Part shown: one piece after another, positions 39,751-48,669 of the stretch
Layout: the number at the start of each line of letters is the position of its first letter
Position numbering within the stretch: position 1 is the stretch's first letter
Assembly: GCF_000758305.1 (NCBI RefSeq)
Contig: NZ_CP009458.1
Span: 1,054,001 to 1,118,000 of the forward strand
Origin: Cedecea neteri
Lineage (GTDB): Bacteria; Pseudomonadota; Gammaproteobacteria; Enterobacterales; Enterobacteriaceae
Direction: 5' to 3'
Length of the DNA stretch: 64,000 bases
The notes under the pieces: model-generated
The model's input: only the letters and a program-made list of their open reading frames with translations
The model's database searches: none
What the model was told of the DNA's origin: nothing
Program-made: the position numbers and the translations under genes

Positions 39751-39776
39751 GGCTAATCCAGTTAACCGGATTAGCC
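39751..39776. other. Inverted repeat between glmS and its terminator
   Basis: GGCTAATCC, 8 bases, GGATTAGCC: a perfect 9-bp inverted repeat. It could be a 3'-UTR stem or a binding site. Function unknown. Confidence 0.5.
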
Positions 39777-39819
39777 TCGTTTATAGCATTATTGATCTGG
39801 CGAGAAGCGGCTTTTCCAT

Positions 39820-39890
39820 CCGCTAATCACAACTGATTAGTGACAAAAAATTACTCAACAGTGACCGATTTCGCCAGGTTACGCGGCTGG
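39820..39890 (-). other. Unoccupied attTn7 region at the glmS 3' end
   Basis: Tn7 transposons recognise the last codons of glmS (through TnsD) and insert about 25 bp past the stop. The glmS end here (…LAKSVTVE) is the standard one, and the sequence downstream runs to the terminator with no Tn7 end or foreign gene. The site therefore seems intact and empty. Confidence 0.55.
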
Positions 39891-41680
39891 TCCACGTCGG
39901 TGCCTTTGATCAGCGCCACGTGGTAGGACAGCAGCTGCAGCGGGACGGTGTAGAAGATAGGCGCAATCACCTCTTCCACATGCGGCATCTCGATGATGTG
40001 CATGTTGTCGCTGCTGGTAAAGCCAGCGTCACGGTCGGCGAAGACATACAGCTGGCCGCCGCGGGCACGAACTTCTTCGATGTTGGATTTCAGTTTTTCC
40101 AACAGCTCATTGTTCGGAGCCACAACGATGACCGGCATATCGGCATCGATCAGCGCCAGCGGGCCGTGCTTCAGCTCGCCAGCCGCATAGGCTTCGGCGT
40201 GAATATAGGAGATCTCTTTCAGCTTCAGCGCACCTTCCATCGCGATCGGGTACTGATCGCCACGGCCAAGGAACAGCGCATGATGCTTGTCGGAGAAATC
40301 TTCCGCCAACTGCTCGATGCGTTTGTCCTGGGACAGCATCTGCTCGATACGGCTTGGCAACGCCTGCAGGCCATGCACGATATCCTGCTCAACCTGTGCG
40401 TCAGCGCCTTTCAGGCGGCTCAGTTTAGCCACCAGCATCAGCAAAACGGTGAGCTGAGTGGTGAACGCTTTGGTTGACGCCACGCCGATTTCTGTTCCGG
40501 CATTGGTCATCAGCGCCAGGTCGGATTCACGCACCAGAGAAGAGCCTGCCACGTTACAAATCGCCAGCGAACCAAGATAGCCCAGCTCTTTGGAAAGGCG
40601 CAGCGCCGCCAGGGTGTCCGCCGTTTCGCCAGACTGGGAAAGGGTGATCATCAGGCTGTTGCGGCGCACGGCAGATTTGCGGTAACGGAATTCAGAGGCA
40701 ATTTCGACATCGCAAGGTACGCCGGCCAGCGCTTCGAACCAGTAGCGGGACACCATGCCTGAGTTATAGGATGTGCCGCAGGCTACGATTTGAATATGCT
40801 CAACCTGAGAGAGCATTTCATTGGCTTTTGGCCCCAGCTCCGTCAGATCCACTTCGCCGTGGCTGATGCGCCCGGCCAGGGTGTTTTTGATGGCGTTCGG
40901 CTGCTCGTAAATCTCTTTCTGCATGTAATGGCGGTAAATGCCTTTGTCGCCAGCGTCATACTGCAGGTTAGATTCGATGTCCGGGCGCTGAACCTGCTCG
41001 CCTTTGGTATCAAAAACGGTCACCGCGCGGCGGGTTACTTCGGCGATATCGCCCTCTTCAAGGAAGATGAAGCGACGGGTCACCGGCAGCAATGCCAGTT
41101 GGTCAGATGCGATAAAGTTTTCACCCATGCCCAGGCCGATAACCATCGGGCTACCGGAACGCGCGGCCAGCAGAACATCCGGATTACGGGTGTCCATGAT
41201 TACGGTGCCATAAGCGCCGCGTAGCTGAGGAATAGTGCGAAGGACAGCATCACGCAGCGTGCCACCCTGTTCCAGCTCCCAGTGCACCAGATGAGCGATA
41301 ACTTCGGTATCCGTCTGGGAGACAAACGTGTAGCCGCGAGATTGCAGCAATTCACGCAGCGGTTCATGGTTTTCGATAATGCCGTTGTGTACGACCACAA
41401 TGTGGTCGGAGACATGTGGGTGAGCATTAGTTTCTGAAGGTTCGCCGTGCGTTGCCCAGCGGGTATGGGCAATCCCGGTACCGCCATGCAGAGCGGTTTC
41501 TTCCGCTGCTTCCGCCAGTTTCTGTACTTTACCCAGACGACGTAGACGGGTCATATTGCCCTTGTTGTCCACAACCGCCAGGCCCGCAGAGTCGTACCCG
41601 CGGTATTCCAGACGACGGAGTCCTTCAAGAAGGATTTCAGCGATATCACGTTGCGCCACTGCGCCAACAATTCCACACAT
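39851..41680 (-). CDS. glmS: Glucosamine-6-phosphate synthase GlmS
   Basis: GlmS makes glucosamine-6-phosphate from fructose-6-phosphate and glutamine, the first step toward UDP-GlcNAc. It has 609 residues, the E. coli length. Cys2 after the initiator Met is the glutaminase nucleophile (MCGIVGAVAQRD). Two SIS domains follow, with CGTSYNSGMVSRYW and TLSQSGETADT, and the C-terminus ends LAKSVTVE. In E. coli it is cotranscribed with glmU and activated by the sRNA GlmZ. Here 326 bases with a palindromic element separate the two genes. Confidence 0.97.
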   Translation of the reverse strand: MCGIVGAVAQRDIAEILLEGLRRLEYRGYDSAGLAVVDNKGNMTRLRRLGKVQKLAEAAEETALHGGTGIAHTRWATHGEPSETNAHPHVSDHIVVVHNGIIENHEPLRELLQSRGYTFVSQTDTEVIAHLVHWELEQGGTLRDAVLRTIPQLRGAYGTVIMDTRNPDVLLAARSGSPMVIGLGMGENFIASDQLALLPVTRRFIFLEEGDIAEVTRRAVTVFDTKGEQVQRPDIESNLQYDAGDKGIYRHYMQKEIYEQPNAIKNTLAGRISHGEVDLTELGPKANEMLSQVEHIQIVACGTSYNSGMVSRYWFEALAGVPCDVEIASEFRYRKSAVRRNSLMITLSQSGETADTLAALRLSKELGYLGSLAICNVAGSSLVRESDLALMTNAGTEIGVASTKAFTTQLTVLLMLVAKLSRLKGADAQVEQDIVHGLQALPSRIEQMLSQDKRIEQLAEDFSDKHHALFLGRGDQYPIAMEGALKLKEISYIHAEAYAAGELKHGPLALIDADMPVIVVAPNNELLEKLKSNIEEVRARGGQLYVFADRDAGFTSSDNMHIIEMPHVEEVIAPIFYTVPLQLLSYHVALIKGTDVDQPRNLAKSVTVE

Positions 41681-42006
41681 AATTTTTAAGTCCTGATAAT
41701 GGCGTTAGCCATGTGTTGTCGCTGACCTGTTTATTCCGGTTTTCCGGAGCCCCGAGCCTTGTAGAGAGTGGGGTTATTTTTATGGTTACTGCCTTTGGGT
41801 GGAGCGTTTTCAAGAACGACCCTCACCCCAACCCTCTCCCTGAAAGGGAGAGGGAGGAAATCTATGTTTGATTCAGCTCCCTCGCCCCTTTGGGGATAAG
41901 GAGAAAATCTATGTTTGGTTCTGCTTTCTCGCCCTTTGAGAGGAAGGGAAAGCCATCTCAGTCCAGTCCCCTCTCCCTCTGGGGAGAGGGTTAGGGTGAG
42001 GGGAAA
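41681..42006 (-). other. glmU-glmS intergenic region
   Basis: These 326 bases hold a full palindromic element (41820-42003) and about 140 bases of glmS leader. No gene was seen. The leader should contain the sRNA-responsive segment known in E. coli glmS, but I could not define the pairing by eye. Confidence 0.5.
41820..42003. repeat. Palindromic element copy 7 (full, with internal tandem repeat)
   Basis: Left arm 41820-41855 (CCCTCACCCCAACCCTC), right arm 41967-42003 ending GGGTTAGGGTGAGGGG. The core contains two ~46-bp related units, each with AAATCTATGTTTG. The right end is 3 bases from the glmU stop codon. Confidence 0.88.
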
Positions 42007-43377
42007 TTACTTTTTCTTCACCGGACGCTGCCAGCCCTGAATGTGTTTCTGTTTTACGCGGCTGATCACCAGTTCATTTTCAGCAATGTCGCGCGTCACT
42101 GTCGTCCCGGCGCCAATCGTGACACCGCTGGCCACGGTGACCGGTGCCACCAGCTGAGTATCAGAGCCAACAAACACATCATCACCAATAATAGTTTTAT
42201 GTTTGTTCGCGCCATCGTAGTTGCAGGTAATAGTGCCTGCACCGATGTTCACGTTATCTCCAATTTCGGCATCACCGAGGTAGCTCAAATGGCCCGCTTT
42301 AGAACCTTTCCCCAAGCGAGCTTTCTTCATTTCAACGAAGTTGCCGACATGAGCGCCTTCCGCCAGTTCCGCGCCAGGGCGCAGGCGGGCAAACGGCCCG
42401 ATGGTGCAGGCGGCTTCAAGCGTCGCATCTTCAATAACCGTATACGGACTGATTTCGCAGTCATCACCGATAACCGCGTTTTTAATCACGCAGCCGGTAC
42501 CGATCTTCACGCGGTTACCCAGCGTAACGCGACCTTCCACAATGACATTAGTATCGATTTCAACATCGCGCCCGTGTGTTAATTCACCACGCAGATCGAA
42601 CCGAGCCGGATCGCGCAGCATAACACCCGCCAGCAGCAGCTTATCGGCCTGCTCCGTCTGGTAAACACGTTCCAGGCGAGAAAGCTGCAGACGGTTATTC
42701 ACGCCTTCCACTTCACTCAAGCGATCAGGGTGAACGGCGGCGATTTCGCGCCCTTCACCATGAGCAAGGGCAATAATGTCCGTGATGTAAAACTCGCCCT
42801 GAGCGTTGTTGTTATCCAGCTTGCCAAGCCAACGCTTCAGATCTGCGCCGTTAGCCACCAGAATCCCGGTGTTGATTTCGTTGATTTTGCGCTGCGCTTC
42901 ACTGGCGTCTTTATGCTCAACGATGCCAACGACCTTGCCATTTTCCCGCGCAATGCGGCCGTAGCCGGTTGGATCATCAAGCTTCACGGTCAGCAAACCA
43001 ATGCCGCCCTGCGGCTTTGCTTCACGCAGGCGCTGCAAAGTCTCAAGGGAGATCAGCGGCACATCGCCGTACAGCATCAGAATGTCTTCGTCATCGGCAA
43101 AGAACGGGGCCGCCATCTGCATCGCATGGCCAGTTCCCAGCTGTTCAGCCTGTAGCACCCAGTTTAACGAGTCGTCGTTCAGGGTTTGCTTTAGCAGGTC
43201 GCCGCCGTGGCCATAAACCAGGTTCACCCGCTGAGCGCCTGATTTATTAGCGGCGTCAATGACATGCTGAACCATTGGCTTCCCAGCCAGCGTGTGCAGC
43301 ACCTTTGGAAGATCTGAGTACATGCGGGTTCCTTTACCGGCGGCAAGGATGACCACGCTCATTGCGCTGTTTGACAT
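42007..43377 (-). CDS. glmU: GlmU, bifunctional UDP-GlcNAc synthesis enzyme
   Basis: GlmU acetylates glucosamine-1-phosphate (C-terminal domain) and adds UMP (N-terminal domain). It has 456 residues, the E. coli length. The pyrophosphorylase loop is LAAGKGTRMYSDLPKVLH. Conserved PLISL and YGDVP follow. From about 250 the hexapeptide repeats of a left-handed beta helix are clear. The acetyltransferase core has NYDGANKHKT. It lies upstream of glmS and downstream of the atp operon as in E. coli. Confidence 0.97.
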   Translation of the reverse strand: MSNSAMSVVILAAGKGTRMYSDLPKVLHTLAGKPMVQHVIDAANKSGAQRVNLVYGHGGDLLKQTLNDDSLNWVLQAEQLGTGHAMQMAAPFFADDEDILMLYGDVPLISLETLQRLREAKPQGGIGLLTVKLDDPTGYGRIARENGKVVGIVEHKDASEAQRKINEINTGILVANGADLKRWLGKLDNNNAQGEFYITDIIALAHGEGREIAAVHPDRLSEVEGVNNRLQLSRLERVYQTEQADKLLLAGVMLRDPARFDLRGELTHGRDVEIDTNVIVEGRVTLGNRVKIGTGCVIKNAVIGDDCEISPYTVIEDATLEAACTIGPFARLRPGAELAEGAHVGNFVEMKKARLGKGSKAGHLSYLGDAEIGDNVNIGAGTITCNYDGANKHKTIIGDDVFVGSDTQLVAPVTVASGVTIGAGTTVTRDIAENELVISRVKQKHIQGWQRPVKKK

Positions 43378-43673
43378 ACGTGTCCTGAATTTGTTTAGTG
43401 TGTGAAGTAAAGCGATTTAGCCTTGAAAATTCTACATATTTTGCACCAAAAAATACGCTGCTGCTAATTTCACCGCCTTGAGATTATCTGCGTCTTTTAT
43501 AGCAGTAATCGCGGCAGATTCCATGGGAATTAAGGCCGAAATACGGTCTGTATGCCCCACAGAAGGCGCTATCTCGCTGGTTTTATGGTTATTTTGAGCA
43601 TGGAATAAAGCCAGGAATAAAAAAAATGCCAGTCAGGTTTCCCGGACTGGCATTTGTCTTTTCAAGCAGGTAG
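43378..43673 (-). other. atpC-glmU intergenic region
   Basis: 296 bases holding the atp terminator near the atpC end and presumably the glmU promoter. A+T-rich near 43430-43500. No ORF was seen, and I could not assign NagC sites with confidence. Confidence 0.45.
43618..43655 (-). terminator. Intrinsic terminator of the atp operon
   Basis: On the minus strand AAATGCCAGTC, 10-base loop, GACTGGCATTT, then TTTTT. An 11-bp perfect stem 18 bases after the atpC stop. Confidence 0.92.
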
Positions 43674-44093
43674 TTACATCGCTTTTTTGGTTAACTCGAT
43701 AACGCGCAGTTTGGCGATCGCTTTAGCCAGTTCAGCAGAAGCCTGAGCGTAATCCACGTCACCGTGGGAGCTGTGCATGTGCTCTTCAGCTTTGCGTTTC
43801 GCTTCCAGGGCACGCGCTTCGTCGAGATCCTGGCCGCGAATCGCGGTGTCAGCGAGGACGGTTACGTTACCCGGCTGCACTTCCAGAACACCACCGGACA
43901 GGTAGATAAACTCTTCATGTCCGTGCTGCTTAACGATGCGGATCATACCAGGCTTAATGGCGGTGAGCAGCGGGGCGTGGCCAGGGTAGATACCCAGCTC
44001 ACCTTCGCTACCCGTTACCTGGATCTTCTCGACCAGACCGGAGAACATTTGCTGCTCCGCGCTGACGACGTCCAGGTGGTAAGTCATAGCCAT
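43674..44093 (-). CDS. atpC: ATP synthase epsilon subunit AtpC
   Basis: The epsilon subunit of F1 belongs to the central stalk and inhibits ATP hydrolysis. It has 139 residues, the E. coli length. The N-terminal beta sandwich holds GSEGELGIYPGHAPLLTAIK, and the C-terminal two helices contain DLDEARALEAKRKAEEH. Start is MAMTYHLDVVSAE. It is the last gene of the operon, 19 bases after atpD, with a terminator behind it. Confidence 0.98.
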   Translation of the reverse strand: MAMTYHLDVVSAEQQMFSGLVEKIQVTGSEGELGIYPGHAPLLTAIKPGMIRIVKQHGHEEFIYLSGGVLEVQPGNVTVLADTAIRGQDLDEARALEAKRKAEEHMHSSHGDVDYAQASAELAKAIAKLRVIELTKKAM

Positions 44094-44112
44094 GTCACCC
44101 TCCGATTAGGCG

Positions 44113-45495
44113 TTAAAGTTTTTTCGCTTTCTCAACGGCTTCGTCGATGGAGCCAACCATGTAGAACGCCTGCTCTGGCAGATGGTCGTATTCGCCGTCC
44201 ATGATGCCTTTAAAGCCACGGATGGTGTCTTTCAGCGAAACGTATTTGCCTGGAGAACCGGTAAAGACTTCTGCTACGAAGAATGGCTGAGACAAGAAGC
44301 GCTGGATCTTACGCGCACGTGCTACAACCAGTTTGTCTTCTTCGGACAGTTCGTCCATACCCAGAATCGCGATGATGTCTTTCAGTTCCTGGTAACGCTG
44401 CAGGATAGACTGAACGCCACGCGCGGTGTCGTAGTGCTCCTGGCCAACAACCAGTGGATCCAGCTGACGGCTGGTGGAGTCCAGCGGGTCAACTGCCGGG
44501 TAAATACCCAGAGATGCGATCTGACGGCTCAGCGTAACGGTTGAGTCCAGGTGCGCAAAGGTGGTCGCTGGAGACGGGTCAGTCAAGTCATCCGCAGGAA
44601 CGTAAACGGCCTGTACGGAGGTGATAGAACCGGTCTTGGTGGAGGTAATACGCTCCTGAAGAACACCCATCTCTTCTGCCAGAGTTGGCTGATAACCTAC
44701 CGCAGAAGGCATACGACCCAGCAGTGCAGATACTTCTGTACCGGCCAGGGTATAACGGTAGATGTTATCAACGAACAGCAGAACGTCGCGGCCTTCGTCA
44801 CGGAATTTTTCCGCGATGGTCAGACCGGTCAGCGCTACGCGCAGACGGTTACCTGGTGGCTCGTTCATCTGGCCGTAAACCAGCGCTACTTTATCCAGAA
44901 CGTTGGAGTCGGTCATTTCGTGGTAGAAGTCGTTACCCTCACGAGTACGCTCACCCACGCCCGCAAACACGGAATAACCGGAGTGCTCGATCGCGATGTT
45001 ACGGATCAGCTCCATCATGTTTACGGTTTTACCTACGCCCGCACCACCGAACAGACCAACTTTACCGCCCTTAGCGAACGGACAAATCAGGTCGATAACT
45101 TTGATGCCGGTTTCCAGCAGTTCCTGAGAGCTGGACAGCTCTTCGTAGGAAGGTGCCGCACGGTGAATAGCCCAACGGTCTTCTTCGCCGATGTCGCCTT
45201 TCATGTCGATTGGCTGACCCAGCACGTTCATGATGCGGCCCAGGGTCGCTTTACCTACCGGGACTTCGATCGGGTGCTCGAGGTCATTGACTTGCAGACC
45301 ACGACGCAGACCGTCGGAGGAACCCATTGCGATGGTACGCACGATACCGCCGCCGAGCTGCTGCTGAACTTCCAGCACCAACTTCTCATTGTTGTTCTGT
45401 ACCTCAAGCGCGTCATAAACGCGCGGTACGCCGTCCTGAGGGAACTCGACGTCCACCACGGCGCCGATTACCTGGACAATCTTTCCAGTAGCCAT
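44113..45495 (-). CDS. atpD: ATP synthase beta subunit AtpD
   Basis: Beta is the catalytic subunit of F1. It has 460 residues, as in E. coli. The P-loop is GGAGVGKTVNM, the catalytic Glu lies in GERTREGND, and the conserved PSAVGYQPTLAEEMG is present. Start is MATGKIVQVIGAVVD. The gap to atpG is 158 bases because a long palindrome is inserted; in E. coli it is only a few tens of bases. Confidence 0.98.
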   Translation of the reverse strand: MATGKIVQVIGAVVDVEFPQDGVPRVYDALEVQNNNEKLVLEVQQQLGGGIVRTIAMGSSDGLRRGLQVNDLEHPIEVPVGKATLGRIMNVLGQPIDMKGDIGEEDRWAIHRAAPSYEELSSSQELLETGIKVIDLICPFAKGGKVGLFGGAGVGKTVNMMELIRNIAIEHSGYSVFAGVGERTREGNDFYHEMTDSNVLDKVALVYGQMNEPPGNRLRVALTGLTIAEKFRDEGRDVLLFVDNIYRYTLAGTEVSALLGRMPSAVGYQPTLAEEMGVLQERITSTKTGSITSVQAVYVPADDLTDPSPATTFAHLDSTVTLSRQIASLGIYPAVDPLDSTSRQLDPLVVGQEHYDTARGVQSILQRYQELKDIIAILGMDELSEEDKLVVARARKIQRFLSQPFFVAEVFTGSPGKYVSLKDTIRGFKGIMDGEYDHLPEQAFYMVGSIDEAVEKAKKL

Positions 45496-45521
45496 CTTGA
45501 ATCCTCTACGTAATTCGTTTA

Positions 45522-45644
45522 CCCGTCATATTTCAATTTGCAGATGCGTTGACTGCCTTCCCTCACCTCAGTCACTTACTGAAGTAAGCTCTTGAGGATT
45601 CGCTCAGTTGCCGCCTTTCTGCAAACCGAACTATTTAGGGTAAT
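45522..45644. repeat. ~120-bp imperfect palindrome between atpG and atpD
   Basis: Centre CTTACT-GA-AGTAAG (45575-45588). Flanking arms CCTCA (45566-45570) pair with TGAGG (45593-45597), and outer arms TTTGCAGA (45537-45544) with TCTGCAAA (45618-45625). It resembles enterobacterial long intergenic palindromes (ERIC/YPAL class) in layout and is unrelated to the CCCTCACCC family. It lies within the atp transcript. Confidence 0.8.
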
Positions 45645-45653
45645 AAACCTGGT

Positions 45654-46517
45654 TTAAACCGCGGACGCACCACCGACGATTTCGGTAAGTTCCTGAGTAA
45701 TGCTGGCCTGACGAGCTTTGTTGTATACCAACCGCAGCTCTTTAATCAGGCTGCCGCCGTTATCGGTTGCGGCTTTCATCGCCACCATACGTGCGGCCTG
45801 CTCGCTGGCCAGGTTTTCTACGACGCCCTGATAAACCTGAGACTCAACATAGCGACGCAGCAGGGTGTCCAGCAGCGCTTTCGGGTCTGGTTCGTACAGG
45901 TAGTCCCAGGATTTACGCTTCAGATCCTCATCTTCTGATGCCGGTAACGGCAGCAGCTGAGTGATGGTCGGAACCTGAGACATGGTGTTAACAAATTTGT
46001 TGCTGACAACGTACAGCTTGTCCAGACGACCTTCGTCGTAGGCTTGCAGCATCACTTTCACCGGGCCAATCAGTTCAGACAGGGAAGGGGTGTCTCCCAT
46101 GCCGGTAACCTGAGCAACCACGTTGCCGCCAACGGAGTTGAAGAAAGAAACGCCTTTAGAGCCGATCATCGCGAGTTCGCTCTGAACGCCCTTATCGGAC
46201 CACTCTTTCATATCCGCCAGCACTTTTTTGAACAGGTTAATGTTCAAACCGCCGCACAAACCACGATCGGTCGACACCACCAGGTAGCCCACGCGCTTAA
46301 CGTCGCGTTCTTCCAGGTATGGGTGCTTATATTCCAGATTACCGTTAGCAAGGTGACCAATCACTTTGCGCATGGTATCTGCATAAGGACGGCTGGCCGC
46401 CATGCGATCCTGCGATTTACGCATTTTGGAAGCGGCGACCATCTCCATCGCTTTGGTGATCTTCTGCGTGTTCTGGACGCTTGCGATCTTACTACGTATC
46501 TCTTTTGCGCCGGCCAT
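45654..46517 (-). CDS. atpG: ATP synthase gamma subunit AtpG
   Basis: Gamma is the rotating central stalk of F1. It has 287 residues, the E. coli length. The N-terminal helix is MAGAKEIRSKIASVQNTQKI, the middle carries DRGLCGGLN, and the C-terminal helix ends YNKARQASITQELTEIVGGA. It lies 50 bases after atpA, a gap with a short GCCTTGC…GGCAAGC hairpin. Confidence 0.98.
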   Translation of the reverse strand: MAGAKEIRSKIASVQNTQKITKAMEMVAASKMRKSQDRMAASRPYADTMRKVIGHLANGNLEYKHPYLEERDVKRVGYLVVSTDRGLCGGLNINLFKKVLADMKEWSDKGVQSELAMIGSKGVSFFNSVGGNVVAQVTGMGDTPSLSELIGPVKVMLQAYDEGRLDKLYVVSNKFVNTMSQVPTITQLLPLPASEDEDLKRKSWDYLYEPDPKALLDTLLRRYVESQVYQGVVENLASEQAARMVAMKAATDNGGSLIKELRLVYNKARQASITQELTEIVGGASAV

Positions 46518-46567
46518 GAGCTTCTCCTCAATGCCTTGCGGCCTGCCCTAAGGCAAGCCGCCAGACG

Positions 46568-48109
46568 TTACCAGGACTGGGTTGCTTTAAAGGAGTCGAG
46601 GATGCCTTTCAGCTTGCCTTCGATCTCGTCGTTATAGCCACCGGTCTGGTTAATTTCTTGCATCAGCGGAGCGTGATCACGGTCAGCGTAAGCCAGCAGA
46701 GCGGCTTCGAAGCTACCGATTTTCGCCAGTTCCACGTCTTCGAGGTAACCGCGTTCAGCCGCGAACAGCACCAGGCCCTGTTGTGCAACAGACATTGGGG
46801 CATACTGTTTCTGTTTCAGCAGCTCGGTCACTTTCTGACCGTGGCTCAGCTGTTTACGGGTGGCTTCATCCAGATCGGATGCGAACTGAGAGAACGCAGC
46901 CAGTTCACGATACTGTGCCAGCGCGGTACGGATACCACCGGACAGTTTCTTGATGATCTTGGTCTGAGCAGCACCACCAACACGAGATACCGAAATACCT
47001 GGGTTAACCGCCGGACGAATACCGGAGTTAAATAGGTTGGTTTCCAGGAAGATCTGACCATCGGTAATCGAAATTACGTTGGTTGGAACGAACGCAGAAA
47101 CGTCACCCGCCTGGGTTTCGATGATCGGCAGAGCGGTCAGGGAGCCGGTTTTACCTTTAACTTCACCCTTGGTGAAAGCTTCCACGTATTCCGCGTTAAC
47201 GCGGGATGCGCGCTCCAGCAGACGGGAGTGGAGGTAGAACACGTCGCCCGGGAAGGCTTCACGACCTGGTGGACGACGAAGCAGCAGGGAAACCTGACGA
47301 TAAGCAACAGCCTGTTTAGACAGGTCATCGTATACGATCAGCGCATCTTCACCGCGGTCACGGAAGTATTCGCCCATTGCGCAACCGGCGTAAGGTGCCA
47401 GGTATTGCAGTGCAGCGGATTCAGAAGCAGTTGCCACAACAACGATGGTGTTGGACAGTGCGCCGTGCTCTTCCAGTTTACGAACCACGTTAGAAATGGT
47501 GGACGCTTTCTGGCCGATGGCCACGTACACACATTTAATGCCGGAGTCACGCTGGTTGATGATGGCATCGATTGCCATCGCGGTTTTACCGGTCTGACGG
47601 TCACCGATGATCAGCTCACGCTGGCCACGGCCGATTGGAATCATCGCATCGACGGATTTATAACCGGTCTGCACCGGCTGGTCGACGGACTGACGTTCGA
47701 TTACGCCTGGTGCGATAACTTCGATTGGTGAGAAGCCATCGTTATCAACCGGACCTTTACCGTCGATTGGTGCACCCAGGGTGTTCACCACGCGGCCCAG
47801 CAGGCCACGGCCAACCGGAACTTCCAGAATACGGCCAGTACACTTAACCTTCATGCCTTCGGCGAGGTCAGCGTATGGACCCATAACTACAGCACCTACG
47901 GAGTCGCGCTCCAGGTTCAGTGCGATAGCGTAACGGTTTCCCGGCAGGGAAATCATCTCACCCTGCATACAATCGGCCAGGCCGTGAACGCGGATAATAC
48001 CGTCACTTACAGAAACAATAGTACCTTCGTTATGAGCTTCGCTCACAACATTGAACTGAGCAATGCGCTGCTTGATCAGTTCGCTGATTTCGGTGGAATT
48101 CAGTTGCAT
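46568..48109 (-). CDS. atpA: ATP synthase alpha subunit AtpA
   Basis: Alpha is the regulatory nucleotide-binding subunit of F1. It has 513 residues, the E. coli length. The P-loop is GDRQTGKTAMA, the catalytic arginine region is PAVNPGISVSRVGGAAQTK, and the conserved LLLRRPPGREAFPGDVFYLH is present. Start is MQLNSTEISELIKQR. It is 12 bases from atpH. Confidence 0.98.
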   Translation of the reverse strand: MQLNSTEISELIKQRIAQFNVVSEAHNEGTIVSVSDGIIRVHGLADCMQGEMISLPGNRYAIALNLERDSVGAVVMGPYADLAEGMKVKCTGRILEVPVGRGLLGRVVNTLGAPIDGKGPVDNDGFSPIEVIAPGVIERQSVDQPVQTGYKSVDAMIPIGRGQRELIIGDRQTGKTAMAIDAIINQRDSGIKCVYVAIGQKASTISNVVRKLEEHGALSNTIVVVATASESAALQYLAPYAGCAMGEYFRDRGEDALIVYDDLSKQAVAYRQVSLLLRRPPGREAFPGDVFYLHSRLLERASRVNAEYVEAFTKGEVKGKTGSLTALPIIETQAGDVSAFVPTNVISITDGQIFLETNLFNSGIRPAVNPGISVSRVGGAAQTKIIKKLSGGIRTALAQYRELAAFSQFASDLDEATRKQLSHGQKVTELLKQKQYAPMSVAQQGLVLFAAERGYLEDVELAKIGSFEAALLAYADRDHAPLMQEINQTGGYNDEIEGKLKGILDSFKATQSW

Positions 48110-48121
48110 GCTCCAGTCCCC

Positions 48122-48655
48122 TTAAGACTGCAAGACGTCTGCAAGGCGTTCAAGACGGCCGCGTACGCTACCATCAATGACCATATCACCCGACTGGATG
48201 ATAACGCCCGCCATAACAGACTTATCGATTTTGCAATTCAGCTTAACTTTGCGTGACAGACGTTTTTCCATTGCGGTCGTAATGTTTGCAAGCTGCTCAT
48301 GGCTCAGTTCAGCCGCGGAGGTTACCTGAACCTCTGCAATCGCTTCACTCAGCGCGCGCAAATGCGCGAACTGCTCAAGAACATCCGGGAGCGCTTTTAA
48401 ACGACCGTTATCAGCCATCACCTTAATCAGGTTCTGGCCGTTGGCGTCCAGCTGCTCGCCGCAAATGGCGATGAACGAATCTGCGAGCGTTTCTGGTGCC
48501 AGGGCACCGGAAAGAAGCTCTTCCATTTGTTCGTTTTTCGTTACCTCGGCAGCAAACGCCAGCATGTTCTGCCAGCGGTCTACGCTCTGGTGTTCGACGG
48601 CAAAGTCAAAAGCTGCTTTGGCGTAGGGGCGAGCTACAGTAACAAATTCAGACAT
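48122..48655 (-). CDS. atpH: ATP synthase delta subunit AtpH
   Basis: Delta links the b dimer to the top of F1. It has 177 residues, the E. coli length. Its six-helix N-terminal domain (FVTVARPYAKAAFDFAVEH) and C-terminal sandwich (KIDKSVMAGVIIQSGDMVID) are both present. It lies 14 bases after atpF. Confidence 0.98.
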   Translation of the reverse strand: MSEFVTVARPYAKAAFDFAVEHQSVDRWQNMLAFAAEVTKNEQMEELLSGALAPETLADSFIAICGEQLDANGQNLIKVMADNGRLKALPDVLEQFAHLRALSEAIAEVQVTSAAELSHEQLANITTAMEKRLSRKVKLNCKIDKSVMAGVIIQSGDMVIDGSVRGRLERLADVLQS

Positions 48656-48669
48656 CAGCCCCTCCCTCC

